21,845 bases of DNA from Dongia_B sp035539215 (GTDB lineage Bacteria; Pseudomonadota; Alphaproteobacteria; Dongiales; Dongiaceae), in assembly GCA_035539215.1 (NCBI GenBank), contig DATLIX010000158.1:1-21845 (forward strand), written 5' to 3'. Shown in pieces: positions 15,298 through 21,845 of this stretch. The notes beneath the pieces were generated by a model. The model was not told the DNA's origin, made no database searches, and saw only the letters and a program-made list of their open reading frames with translations. A program made the translations under genes and the position numbers. Each line of letters begins with the position of its first letter. Within the stretch, counting starts at the first letter, position 1.

Positions 15298-16173
15298 ATG
15301 GCGCAAGTCACTGTAGCCGCCACGCAATTTGCGTGTGAGACGTCGATTGCCCGCAATGTCGAGAAAGCGGAGGAGATGGTGCGTCGCGCCGCCGCCGAGG
15401 GCGCTGAGGTGATCGTTCTGCAGGAATTGTTCGAGACGCCTTATTTCTGCAAAGACGTCGACAAATCCTACTTCAATTTGGCGCGTCCCTTCGAAGATCA
15501 TCCGACCATCGAACGCATGAGTGAGCTGGCAGCCGCTTTGCAGGTGGTTCTGCCGGTCAGTTTTTTTGAACGCGCGAACAACGCCTATTACAATTCGCTG
15601 GCGATGATCGATGCCGACGGCAGCGTCATGGGCCTCTATCGCAAGTCGCATATTCCCGATGGCCTGGGCTATGAGGAAAAATTCTACTTCAATCCGGGCG
15701 ACACCGGCTTTCGCGTTTGGCAAACCGCCTATGGCGCCATCGGCGTCGGCATCTGCTGGGATCAGTGGTTTCCCGAATGCGCCCGCGCCATGGTTTTGCA
15801 GGGCGCCGAGATTCTCGTCTATCCGACCGCTATCGGCAGCGAGCCGGTAGACGATTCTTATTCGAGCGCCGATCATTGGCAGCGTGTCATGCAGGGGCAT
15901 GCCGGCGCCAATATGGTGCCGTTGATCGCCAGCAACCGGATTGGGATGGAAGTCGGTGAAAGCTGTTCGCTGAACTTCTATGGCCGGTCCTTCATCGCCG
16001 ATCCATTGGGGGCGCTGGTCGAGGCAGCGGGTGACGAGGAAGCGGTACTGACGGCGAGCTTCGATCTCGATGAAATCCGTACGCAGCGCGCTGGCTGGGG
16101 CTTGTTCAGAGACCGTCGTCCCGAGCTTTACACGGCCCTGATGACCCTCGACGGGCAAAATTGGAGCGAATGA
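15298..16173 (+). CDS. aguB: N-carbamoylputrescine amidase
   Basis: AguB hydrolyses N-carbamoylputrescine to putrescine, CO2 and ammonia, the last step of the agmatine route. It is a 291-residue nitrilase-superfamily protein with the Glu-Lys-Cys triad: E43 in LQELFETPYF, K116 in YRKSHIPD and C153 in GICWDQWFPE. The substrate-class features YEEKFYFNPGDTGF, YPTAIGSEP and GWGLFRDRRPELY are those of plant and bacterial AguB. Length is right for the family. ATG at 15298 follows AGGGAG by 6 bases; GTG at 15283 would contain the site and is less likely. No agmatine deiminase is in the window. It lies 129 bases after the TRAP protein and 310 bases before potF, so it may be expressed on its own or with the TRAP gene. 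Confidence 0.94.
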   Translation: MAQVTVAATQFACETSIARNVEKAEEMVRRAAAEGAEVIVLQELFETPYFCKDVDKSYFNLARPFEDHPTIERMSELAAALQVVLPVSFFERANNAYYNSLAMIDADGSVMGLYRKSHIPDGLGYEEKFYFNPGDTGFRVWQTAYGAIGVGICWDQWFPECARAMVLQGAEILVYPTAIGSEPVDDSYSSADHWQRVMQGHAGANMVPLIASNRIGMEVGESCSLNFYGRSFIADPLGALVEAAGDEEAVLTASFDLDEIRTQRAGWGLFRDRRPELYTALMTLDGQNWSE

Positions 16174-16483
16174 GCGCGTTACAGGAACGGACCGAGATCC
16201 CGACAGTTCTGCTACACATTCACTGCGTGGGCTCGCCGACTCTTTGGCATGAGCTTATAGCGTCTGGCCTGGCCATTCATTGGCCGGGTTGATTGACAGC
16301 CGTCAGAGTGCCCGCGAAAATAAAAGAGATTCGCGAGGGTTGTTAAGGTTTGCAGACAGCGGGAGCCGATGCCGAAGCGACCGAGGCCAAATAACCGGGG
16401 CCAAATAACCGGGGCCAAAGCGTCTTCGGCGAGATAGCCTGGCATCCGATAATTTAAGATCTATCAGCTTGGAGGGACTTATC
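16174..16483 (+). promoter_or_regulatory. Intergenic region upstream of potF: candidate promoter and dyad
   Basis: This 310-base gap holds no gene. An exact TTGACA (-35) lies at 16293-16298 but the -10 is unclear: AT-rich GAAAATAAAAG (16316-16326) follows at 17 bases. A dyad CGCGAA (16313-16318) / TTCGCG (16330-16335), spacer 11, covers that AT-rich stretch and could be an operator. A GGCCA-TTCAT-TGGCC hairpin lies about 20 bases before the TTGACA. A 14-base tandem repeat (16383-16419) and the 12-mer CTGGCATCCGAT (16439-16450) are closer to potF. All of this is inference from pattern. Confidence 0.4.
16383..16419 (+). repeat. 14-base tandem repeat upstream of potF
   Basis: GAGGCCAAATAACC, then GGGGCCAAATAACC, then a partial GGGGCCAAA: 2.6 copies of one unit, end to end, with a single mismatch in the first copy. 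It lies 65-101 bases before the potF start, probably within the 5' leader. Confidence 0.85.
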
Positions 16484-17692
16484 TTGAAAAAACTCAGATT
16501 CGGCGCCGTTGCCTTCGTAACGGCTTTGCTCATTGCCGGCTGCGGCGAAAAGAAGAAGGAAGAGCAGACGCAGAGCGATCAGAGCAGCGCACCGGCAGCA
16601 AGTGCGCCGGCTTCCACCGACAATCAGCAGGCGGCAGCAACGCCGAGCAGCTCGGGCAACGGTGAGCAGAAGCTGAATGTCTATAACTGGTCCGACTATA
16701 TCGGCGAACACACGGTCGAGGATTTCGAGAAGGCGAGCGGCATCAAGGTCCAGTATGACGTCTATGATTCGAACGAAGCGCTCGAAGCCAAGCTGATGGC
16801 CGGCAATACCGGCTACGACATCGTCGTGCCGACCGGCCCCTTCCTCGGCCGCCAGATCAACGCCGGCATCTATCAGAAGATCGACAAGACCAAGCTGAAG
16901 AATTACGGCAATCTCGATCCGCTGATCCTGCAGGCTGAAGCGGCCTTTGACCCGGGCAACAACTATGCCGTCCCCTATTTCTGGGGCACGGTCGGGATCG
17001 GCATCAATGTCGACAAAGTGAAGCAACGGCTGGGCGACAATGCGCCGGTCGACAGCCTGGATCTCCTGTTGAAGCCGGAATATGCCGACAAGCTCAAGGA
17101 TTGCGGCGTGACCATGCTGGATTCGCCGTCGGATATCTTCCCGCTGATCTTCAACTATCTCGGCAAGGATCCGCACACCACGTCACCGGACGATTTCGCC
17201 GCCGCGCAAAAAGTGATGCAAGGCATTCGCCCGGACATCAAATACTTCCATTCGTCCAGCTACATCAACGATCTCGCCAATGGCGAAGTCTGCGCCGTGC
17301 TGGGCTGGAGCGGTGACGTCTTCATCGCCGCGAGCCGCGCGGCCGATGCCAAGAACGGCAACAACATCGAGTACCATATCCCGAAGGAAGGCTCGCTGCT
17401 CTGGGTCGACAATCTCGCCATCCCCAAGGATGCGCAGCATGTCGACAACGCGCTCAAGTTCATCGACAACCTGCTCGATCCGAAAGTGGCCGCGGCCGGC
17501 GTCAACTTCGTGACCTATCCGAGCTCGGTCAAGCTTGAACTGATGCCGGATGTCAGCCCCGATATCGCCAAGAACCCGGGCATCTATCCGACCGACGACG
17601 TCAAGAAGAAGCTGTTCCCGGACAAGATCGTCGATGCGGAAACCGAGCGTCTGCGGACCCGGACCTGGACGACCATCAAGACCGGACAATAA
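16484..17692 (+). CDS. potF: Putrescine ABC transporter substrate-binding lipoprotein PotF
   Basis: PotF captures putrescine outside the inner membrane and delivers it to PotGHI. The mature domain (from ~63) closely follows E. coli PotF: NVYNWSDYIGEHTVEDFEKASG, DSNEALEAKLMAGNTGYDIVVP, GKDPHTT, YFHSSSYINDLANGE, SGDVFIAA, IPKEGSLLWVDNLAIP, NPGIYPTDDVKKKLF. The YNWSDY loop and the GWSGD segment form the diamine pocket in the family. Unusually, the N-terminus is a lipoprotein signal with lipobox LIAG-C20, followed by a low-complexity 42-residue linker rich in Lys, Gln, Ser and Ala. The start codon is TTG at 16484, decided by GGAGG (16471-16475) 8 bases ahead; the in-frame TTG at 16469 would include the site. 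The gene has its own terminator, so it can be made in excess over the membrane subunits. Confidence 0.94.
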   Translation: MKKLRFGAVAFVTALLIAGCGEKKKEEQTQSDQSSAPAASAPASTDNQQAAATPSSSGNGEQKLNVYNWSDYIGEHTVEDFEKASGIKVQYDVYDSNEALEAKLMAGNTGYDIVVPTGPFLGRQINAGIYQKIDKTKLKNYGNLDPLILQAEAAFDPGNNYAVPYFWGTVGIGINVDKVKQRLGDNAPVDSLDLLLKPEYADKLKDCGVTMLDSPSDIFPLIFNYLGKDPHTTSPDDFAAAQKVMQGIRPDIKYFHSSSYINDLANGEVCAVLGWSGDVFIAASRAADAKNGNNIEYHIPKEGSLLWVDNLAIPKDAQHVDNALKFIDNLLDPKVAAAGVNFVTYPSSVKLELMPDVSPDIAKNPGIYPTDDVKKKLFPDKIVDAETERLRTRTWTTIKTGQ

Positions 17693-17717
17693 ACGCTGTT
17701 ATCGGCGACACGCGAGA

Positions 17718-17743
17718 GGCGCCCCGGCAACGGGGCGCCTTTT
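17718..17743 (+). terminator. Rho-independent terminator after potF
   Basis: GGCGCCCCG (17718-17726), GNRA-type tetraloop GCAA, and CGGGGCGCC (17731-17739) form a perfect 9-base-pair GC stem, followed by TTTT. It lies 25 bases after the potF stop and separates potF from potGHI. Confidence 0.9.
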
Positions 17744-17794
17744 CGTTAAGGCTGCTTTTGAAGGCCGAGTCAAATAGCCGAAACGGTGAAACAG

Positions 17795-17800
17795 TTGACA
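17795..17800 (+). promoter_or_regulatory. Possible -35 element upstream of the potG leader
   Basis: An exact TTGACA hexamer is present after the potF terminator. No convincing -10 lies 16-18 bases downstream; GAGATA (17820-17825) is 19 bases away. Position is right for a promoter of the leader ORF and potGHI. Confidence 0.3.
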
Positions 17801-17901
17801 ATCTTGTTACGGGAAGGCTGAGATACCCGGCATTCCAGGCCACGACAAATGGCCGCATAAAGGGCGCCAGCACGAACTGGCATCCGATGGGAGGAGCAAA
17901 C

Positions 17902-18024
17902 ATGACGACCATAGGCCGTGACGAAGGCCGACCTTTGTATGGGCCTGTCGCCGTTGCCGGCGTCATCAAAATGTCTCCCGATACATCTGTTAATGAAAGA
18001 TCGAGGCCAATGGGTCTTTTTTGA
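17902..18024 (+). CDS. 40-residue leader ORF upstream of potG, unknown function
   Basis: ATG at 17902 follows GGAGGAG (17890-17896) by 5 bases, the strongest ribosome binding site seen in this window. The 40-residue product begins MTTIGRDEGRPLYGPVAVAG and ends NERSRPMGLF, and resembles nothing I recognise; it has no membrane segment and is rich in Arg, Gly and Pro. Its last codons lie in a small hairpin and its TGA stop begins in the T-tract that follows (18017-18022). potG starts 70 bases further on. This arrangement is what a regulatory leader peptide would look like, but a small protein or an unused ORF cannot be excluded. It is open upstream in frame, but the binding site clearly selects 17902. 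Confidence 0.45.
   Translation: MTTIGRDEGRPLYGPVAVAGVIKMSPDTSVNERSRPMGLF
18003..18022 (+). terminator. Terminator-like hairpin (possible attenuator) before potG
   Basis: AGGCC (18004-18008), loop AATG, GGTCT (18013-18017), extendable by a G-T pair at 18003/18018, then TTTTT to 18022. The stem is short (5-6 pairs, up to two wobbles). An alternative longer pairing AAAGATC (17996-18002) with GGTCTTT (18013-18019) exists. It is wholly inside the leader ORF, so a ribosome finishing that ORF would cover it. Confidence 0.4.
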
Positions 18025-18094
18025 TCGACGGCGGCGTGTGACCGCTTAGAATGCTTTCATCTCATTAAATTCAGCCCTCTTGTCAGGAATAATC

Positions 18095-19240
18095 ATGGCG
18101 GCAGAAAAGCAGAGACCTCAGACCCCAAGCGCTCCTTGGACAGATCCGCAGGCGCAGCCCTATATCCGGATCGAGCATGTGACGAAGAAATTCGGCGAGT
18201 TCGTTGCGGTCAATGATGTCTCTCTGAATATCTATCGCGGCGAATTGTTCTCGCTTCTGGGCGGGTCCGGTTGCGGCAAGACCACCTTGCTGCGCATGCT
18301 GGCAGGCTTCGAAGCGCCGACCTCGGGCAAGATCTATATCGACGGCGTCGATATGGCGGATATTCCGCCTTACGAACGGCCGACCAATATGATGTTCCAA
18401 TCATATGCCTTGTTCCCGCATATGACGGTCGAGCAGAACGTGGCCTTCGGGTTGAAGCAGGACGGCGTCAAGGACCCGGAACTGAAGGAGCGTGTCGGCG
18501 CGATCCTGGAATTGGTGAAGCTCACTCAATTCGCCAAACGTAAGCCCCATCAGCTGTCCGGCGGACAGCGCCAGCGCGTCGCCCTTGCCCGCTCTCTCGT
18601 CAAGCAGCCGAAGCTCCTGCTGCTCGACGAGCCCCTGGGCGCCCTCGACAAGAAGCTGCGGGAAGCGACCCAGTTCGAGCTGATGAACATTCAGGATCGC
18701 CTCGGCATCACCTTCATTGTCGTGACCCATGACCAGGAAGAGGCGATGACCCTCTCCAGCCGCATCGGTGTCATGGACGCCGGTGAGATCGTGCAGATCG
18801 GTACACCGCAGGAAATCTACGAATATCCCCATAACAAGATGGTGGCTGATTTCATCGGTTCGGTGAACCTGTTCGAGGGACAGATCGTCGAGGATGAATC
18901 AGATCACGTGCTGATCAATTCCGCAGAAGCCGGCGGCGACATTTATATCGATCACGGCATTTCCAGTGCCCCCGGCGCCAAGGTCTGGGTCGCTATCCGG
19001 CCGGAGAAGATGCATATCAGCAAGGAAGATGCTCAGCATGCCGTGAACTGCCTGAAGGGCACCGTCAAGGGCATCGCCTATATGGGTAATCTCTCGATCT
19101 ATCTCATTCAACTCGACAGTGGCAAACAGGTGAAGGTGACGCAGCCGAACCAGGTTCGTGCTGCCGAGAATGCGATCGATTGGGACGACCGGGTGACCAT
19201 AACGTTCCATCCCAACAGCCCCATCGCCTTGTTGAGCTGA
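18095..19240 (+). CDS. potG: Putrescine ABC transporter ATP-binding protein PotG
   Basis: The cytoplasmic ATPase of the putrescine importer, 381 residues. Visible ABC motifs: Walker A GGSGCGKTT (56-64), Q-loop Gln101 in MFQSYALFPHMT, signature LSGGQRQR (153-160), Walker B LLLLDEP (173-179), D-loop GALDKKL and the His switch in VVTHDQEEAM. The C-terminal third is the TOBE regulatory domain typical of the PotA/PotG/MalK group (VWVAIRPEKM, VKGIAYMGNLSIYLIQLDSG). The ATG at 18095 has AGGA about 8 bases upstream; an in-frame TTG at 18080 is unlikely. potH begins 4 bases after the stop, so potG-potH-potI form one operon behind the leader ORF. Confidence 0.95.
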   Translation: MAAEKQRPQTPSAPWTDPQAQPYIRIEHVTKKFGEFVAVNDVSLNIYRGELFSLLGGSGCGKTTLLRMLAGFEAPTSGKIYIDGVDMADIPPYERPTNMMFQSYALFPHMTVEQNVAFGLKQDGVKDPELKERVGAILELVKLTQFAKRKPHQLSGGQRQRVALARSLVKQPKLLLLDEPLGALDKKLREATQFELMNIQDRLGITFIVVTHDQEEAMTLSSRIGVMDAGEIVQIGTPQEIYEYPHNKMVADFIGSVNLFEGQIVEDESDHVLINSAEAGGDIYIDHGISSAPGAKVWVAIRPEKMHISKEDAQHAVNCLKGTVKGIAYMGNLSIYLIQLDSGKQVKVTQPNQVRAAENAIDWDDRVTITFHPNSPIALLS

Positions 19241-19244
19241 TATC

Positions 19245-20225
19245 ATGACGGCGAACAACATTTCGACCCTGCCCGGTAGCAACCCGCCGCCTGGCAAAGT
19301 CGCGCGCGTGATGCCCTGGGCGGACAGGCTCACGCGGATGATGGTCGCGATCGGCATCGCACCGCGCTGGGCCGTGATCATTGTTCCTTATCTCTGGCTG
19401 ACGCTGTTCTTCCTGGTGCCGTTCCTGATCGTGCTCAAGATCAGTTTCGCCTATTCGACGATCGCCCAGCCACCATATACCCACTATACCCAGGACGGGA
19501 CGCTGAGCCTCAATATCAGCGAGAGCTACGGCCGCCTCATCAGCGACTGGCTCTATATCGGCTCCTATCTCAATGCCATCCGCATGGCGGGAATTTCGAC
19601 CATTCTTTGCCTGTTACTCGGCTATCCGATGGCCTATGGCATGGCGCGCGCCAAGCCTTCGACGCGCAACATCCTGCTCATGCTGGTCATCCTGCCGTTC
19701 TGGACCTCCTTCCTGATCCGTGTCTATGCCTGGATCGGCCTGCTGAAGAATAACGGTGTCATCAACAATATCCTGATGGCGCTGCACATCACCGACGCCC
19801 CGATTGCGATGATGAATACCGATTTTGCCGTCTATGTCGGCATTCTCTATTCCTATCTCCCCTTCATGATCCTGCCGCTCTACGCCAATCTCGAGAAGAT
19901 GGATATCTCCTTGCTGGAGGCGGCCGCCGATCTCGGCTGCAAGCCCCTCAAGGCGTTCTTCGTCATCACGGTACGGCTCTCCATTCCGGGTATTGTTGCC
20001 GGGGCGATGCTGGTCTTCATTCCGGCGGTCGGCGAATACGTCATCCCTGAACTGCTCGGCGGTCCTAATACGCAGATGATCGGGCGGACCCTCTATAACG
20101 AATTCTTCCTCAATCGCGACTGGCCGACGGCATCCGCCATCGCCATTGCCATTCTGGTCCTGCTGGTCGGGCCGCTGATGATCTTCCAGCGCTATCAGGA
20201 CCGGCAGATGGAAGGGGGCGAATAG
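19245..20225 (+). CDS. potH: Putrescine ABC transporter permease PotH
   Basis: One of two inner-membrane subunits, 326 residues, about six membrane helices: WAVIIVPYLWLTLFFLVPFLIVL (~43-65), then AGISTILCLLLGYPMAYGMA, ILLMLVILPFWTSFLIRVYAW, YVGILYSYLPFMILPLYANL, IPGIVAGAMLVFIPAVGEYVIP and the last near the C-terminus. The cytoplasmic EAA loop that docks on the ATPase is EAAADLGCKPLKAFFVITV. The conserved FWTSFLIRVYAW and VGEYVIPELLGG segments are typical of PotB/PotH. There is no strong ribosome binding site, consistent with coupling to potG, which ends 4 bases earlier. An N-terminal 40-residue Pro-rich cytoplasmic extension precedes the first helix. Confidence 0.95.
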   Translation: MTANNISTLPGSNPPPGKVARVMPWADRLTRMMVAIGIAPRWAVIIVPYLWLTLFFLVPFLIVLKISFAYSTIAQPPYTHYTQDGTLSLNISESYGRLISDWLYIGSYLNAIRMAGISTILCLLLGYPMAYGMARAKPSTRNILLMLVILPFWTSFLIRVYAWIGLLKNNGVINNILMALHITDAPIAMMNTDFAVYVGILYSYLPFMILPLYANLEKMDISLLEAAADLGCKPLKAFFVITVRLSIPGIVAGAMLVFIPAVGEYVIPELLGGPNTQMIGRTLYNEFFLNRDWPTASAIAIAILVLLVGPLMIFQRYQDRQMEGGE

Positions 20226-20227
20226 TC

Positions 20228-21088
20228 ATGCAGCGGCAATCCTGGTTCATCCTTCTTATGCTGGCGCTCGGCTTTATCTTCCTCTATGCGCCGATCGTGT
20301 CGCTGGTGATTTTCTCCTTCAACGACAGCAAGCTTGTCACCGTTTGGGGCGGTTTTTCGACCAAATGGTATGGGTTGCTGGTTCAGGACCAGCAGGTATT
20401 GAATGCGGCCGGCTTCAGCATCAAGATCGGCGCCATCAGCGCTACCTTGGCAACCATCCTCGGCGTCATGGCCGGCTATATATTGGTCCGGTTCCACAAA
20501 TTCCATGGCCGCACGGCGTTCAGCGGCATGGTGACGGCGCCCCTGGTCATGCCGGAAGTCATTACCGGCATCTCGCTGCTGCTGCTCTTCGTTTCCTTCG
20601 ATGAATTGCTGAAAGTCTGGTTTGGCACGACATTGGGGCGCGGCCAGCTGACCGTCATCATTGCCCATGTCACCTTCACCATGTCCTATTCCGCGGTGGT
20701 GATGCGGTCGCGTTTCCTCAGTCTCGACCAGTCGCTGGAAGAGGCTGCCATGGATCTCGGCGCCCGACCGACCAAGGTGTTCTTCGTCATCACCCTGCCG
20801 ATCGTCGCGCCGGCCATCGTCAGCAGCTGGCTGCTCTGCTTCACCATCTCGCTCGATGATCTGGTGATCACCTCGTTCACCAACGGCCCCGGTACCACGA
20901 CCCTGCCGCAGGTGATCTTCTCCAAGGTCCGCCTGGGTCTCGATCCCAAGGTCAATGCCCTGGCCACCATTATCATCGGCATCGTCGCCTGCGGTGTGGT
21001 GATCTCCAGCATCTGGATGCGACACAAGGAACGCCAGCGCCAGCTCGACGAGCAAATGGCGCTGCGCGCGGCTGCTCAGGCGCATTGA
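20228..21088 (+). CDS. potI: Putrescine ABC transporter permease PotI
   Basis: The second permease subunit, 286 residues, which pairs with PotH. It starts with MQRQSWFILLMLALGFIFLYAPI, the usual short cytoplasmic start and first helix; SFNDSKLVTVWGGFSTKWY is the typical periplasmic loop of PotC/PotI; further helices include GAISATLATILGVMAGYILV, ITGISLLLLFVSF, LTVIIAHVTFTMSYSAVV and NALATIIIGIVACGVVISS. The EAA loop is EEAAMDLGARPTKVFFVITLP, and LDDLVITSFTNGPGTTTLPQ is a family signature. The start is 2 bases after the potH stop, with GGGGGCGAA as a ribosome site inside the end of potH. A strong terminator follows the gene. Confidence 0.95.
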   Translation: MQRQSWFILLMLALGFIFLYAPIVSLVIFSFNDSKLVTVWGGFSTKWYGLLVQDQQVLNAAGFSIKIGAISATLATILGVMAGYILVRFHKFHGRTAFSGMVTAPLVMPEVITGISLLLLFVSFDELLKVWFGTTLGRGQLTVIIAHVTFTMSYSAVVMRSRFLSLDQSLEEAAMDLGARPTKVFFVITLPIVAPAIVSSWLLCFTISLDDLVITSFTNGPGTTTLPQVIFSKVRLGLDPKVNALATIIIGIVACGVVISSIWMRHKERQRQLDEQMALRAAAQAH

Positions 21089-21117
21089 GGAGCTGAAATC
21101 CGACTTAACGCCGGTAA

Positions 21118-21145
21118 AAAAGGGGAGCCTAACGGCTCCCCTTTT
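21118..21145. terminator. Bidirectional terminator between potI and the aldehyde dehydrogenase gene
   Basis: AAAAGGGGAGCC (21118-21129), loop TAAC, GGCTCCCCTTTT (21134-21145): a perfect 12-base-pair stem with A-runs and T-runs on both sides, between convergent genes. It should stop transcription from both strands. Confidence 0.92.
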
Positions 21146-21172
21146 GGTTTCTGCCAAGTCAGCGGCAAGAGA

Positions 21173-21845
21173 TCAGCCGATATGGATCCAGGTCGCCTTC
21201 AGCTCGGTATACTTCTCCAGCGCATGCAGCGACTTGTCGCGGCCGAAGCCGGATTGCTTGAAGCCACCGAAGGGCGAGGAGATGTGTCCGTTGTCGAAGC
21301 AATTGACCCAGACCACGCCGGCGCGCAGCGCATTGGCGGTCTTGAACGCCTTATTGATATCCCGGGTCCAGACGGCGGCGGCAAGGCCATAGATGGTATC
21401 GTTGCCGATCTTGATGGCGTCCTCGTAATCCTTGAAGGTCAAGGTCGAGAGTACCGGACCGAAGATCTCTTCCTGGGCGATCTTCATCTGGTTGTCGACG
21501 CCGTCAAACAGCGTCGGTTCGATGTAGTAGCCGCCGGTTTCGCTGCGCACGCGGTTGCCGCCGAAGCGCAGATTGGCCCCTTCCTTCTTGCCGGCATCGA
21601 TATAGCCGAGCACGCGGCTCATCTGCGATTCATCGACCATGGCGCCCATCTTGGTCTTCGGATCGAGCGGATCGCCCGGCTGCAGCTTCTGGCTGACGGC
21701 CTTTATGCGTTCCAGGACTTCGTCCTTGATCGATTCCTCGACGATCAGGCGCGAACCGGCATTGCAGACCTCGCCCTGGTTGAAGAAGATGCCCCAGGCC
21801 GCGGCGGTCGCGGCGGCATCGAGATCCGGGCAATCGGCCATGATG
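21173..21845 (-). CDS. puuC: Aldehyde dehydrogenase, PuuC-like (gamma-glutamyl-gamma-aminobutyraldehyde dehydrogenase), C-terminal part
   Basis: About 224 residues of the C-terminal half of an NAD(P)-dependent aldehyde dehydrogenase; the start is beyond the window end, and the frame stays open to the last base. The catalytic Cys is in NQGEVCNAGSRL; EEIFGPVL, NDTIYGLAAAVWTRD and FGGFKQSGFGRD are standard family segments. The ending GRDKSLHALEKYTELKATWI is characteristic of the PuuC group, which oxidises gamma-glutamyl-gamma-aminobutyraldehyde during putrescine breakdown through glutamylated intermediates. The general-base Glu and cofactor-binding part are not in view. Its place beside potFGHI supports a putrescine role, but specificity for other aminoaldehydes (for example betaine aldehyde) cannot be ruled out. 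It is convergent with potI across a shared terminator. Confidence 0.88.
   Translation of the reverse strand, partial: IMADCPDLDAAATAAAWGIFFNQGEVCNAGSRLIVEESIKDEVLERIKAVSQKLQPGDPLDPKTKMGAMVDESQMSRVLGYIDAGKKEGANLRFGGNRVRSETGGYYIEPTLFDGVDNQMKIAQEEIFGPVLSTLTFKDYEDAIKIGNDTIYGLAAAVWTRDINKAFKTANALRAGVVWVNCFDNGHISSPFGGFKQSGFGRDKSLHALEKYTELKATWIHIG

Noticed and set aside
1..21845. tRNA, rRNA, CRISPR arrays, insertion-sequence ends, integrase or phage genes
   Set aside because: Looked for by eye; no cloverleaf-like sequence, spaced repeats, transposase motifs or attachment-site duplications were found.

Overview
The window looks like part of a chromosome from a GC-rich, motile alphaproteobacterium, most likely of the Rhodospirillales type. 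The reasons are the Asp-rich (magnesium-type) HemB, a short single-chain ornithine decarboxylase of the alphaproteobacterial kind, the bacterial leucyl-transferase Bpt next to an RDD protein, and a motAB pair detached from other flagellar genes. The genus is inference. No tRNA, rRNA, CRISPR array, insertion sequence or phage gene was seen. GC richness produces many long antisense open frames, which I treat as shadows.

Layout: (1) 1-1539, the tail of an O-acetylhomoserine sulfhydrylase (metY), a strong hairpin, then hemB. (2) 1597-4618, minus strand, a three-gene overlapping unit: ornithine decarboxylase, then two different alpha/beta hydrolases. The decarboxylase has a structured leader. (3) 4887-10366, plus strand, a compact run of cobalt-type nitrile hydratase alpha, beta and activator, a possible 44-residue ORF, a membrane-anchored penicillin-acylase-family Ntn hydrolase, and threonine ammonia-lyase. 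(4) 10465-13871, motA-motB with a terminator, an RDD membrane protein, and bpt. (5) 14065-16173, an orphan Tat-exported TRAP solute-binding protein (TakP-like) and N-carbamoylputrescine amidase (aguB). (6) 16484-21088, a putrescine ABC transporter, potF followed by a terminator, a 350-base leader containing a 40-codon ORF with a very strong ribosome binding site and a terminator-like hairpin, then potG-potH-potI and a bidirectional terminator. (7) The minus-strand C-terminal part of a PuuC-like aldehyde dehydrogenase, cut by the window end.

Polyamine metabolism links several blocks. Putrescine can be made from ornithine (decarboxylase) or from N-carbamoylputrescine (AguB), imported (PotFGHI), and probably oxidised through the gamma-glutamyl route (PuuC-like dehydrogenase). 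The best candidates for something undescribed are regulatory: the putative leader-ORF/attenuator before potGHI, a 12-base sequence shared between the potF and potG leaders, and the hairpin leader of the decarboxylase. The nitrile hydratase / penicillin-acylase neighbourhood without a classical amidase is also worth checking. No wholly new multi-gene system is evident.
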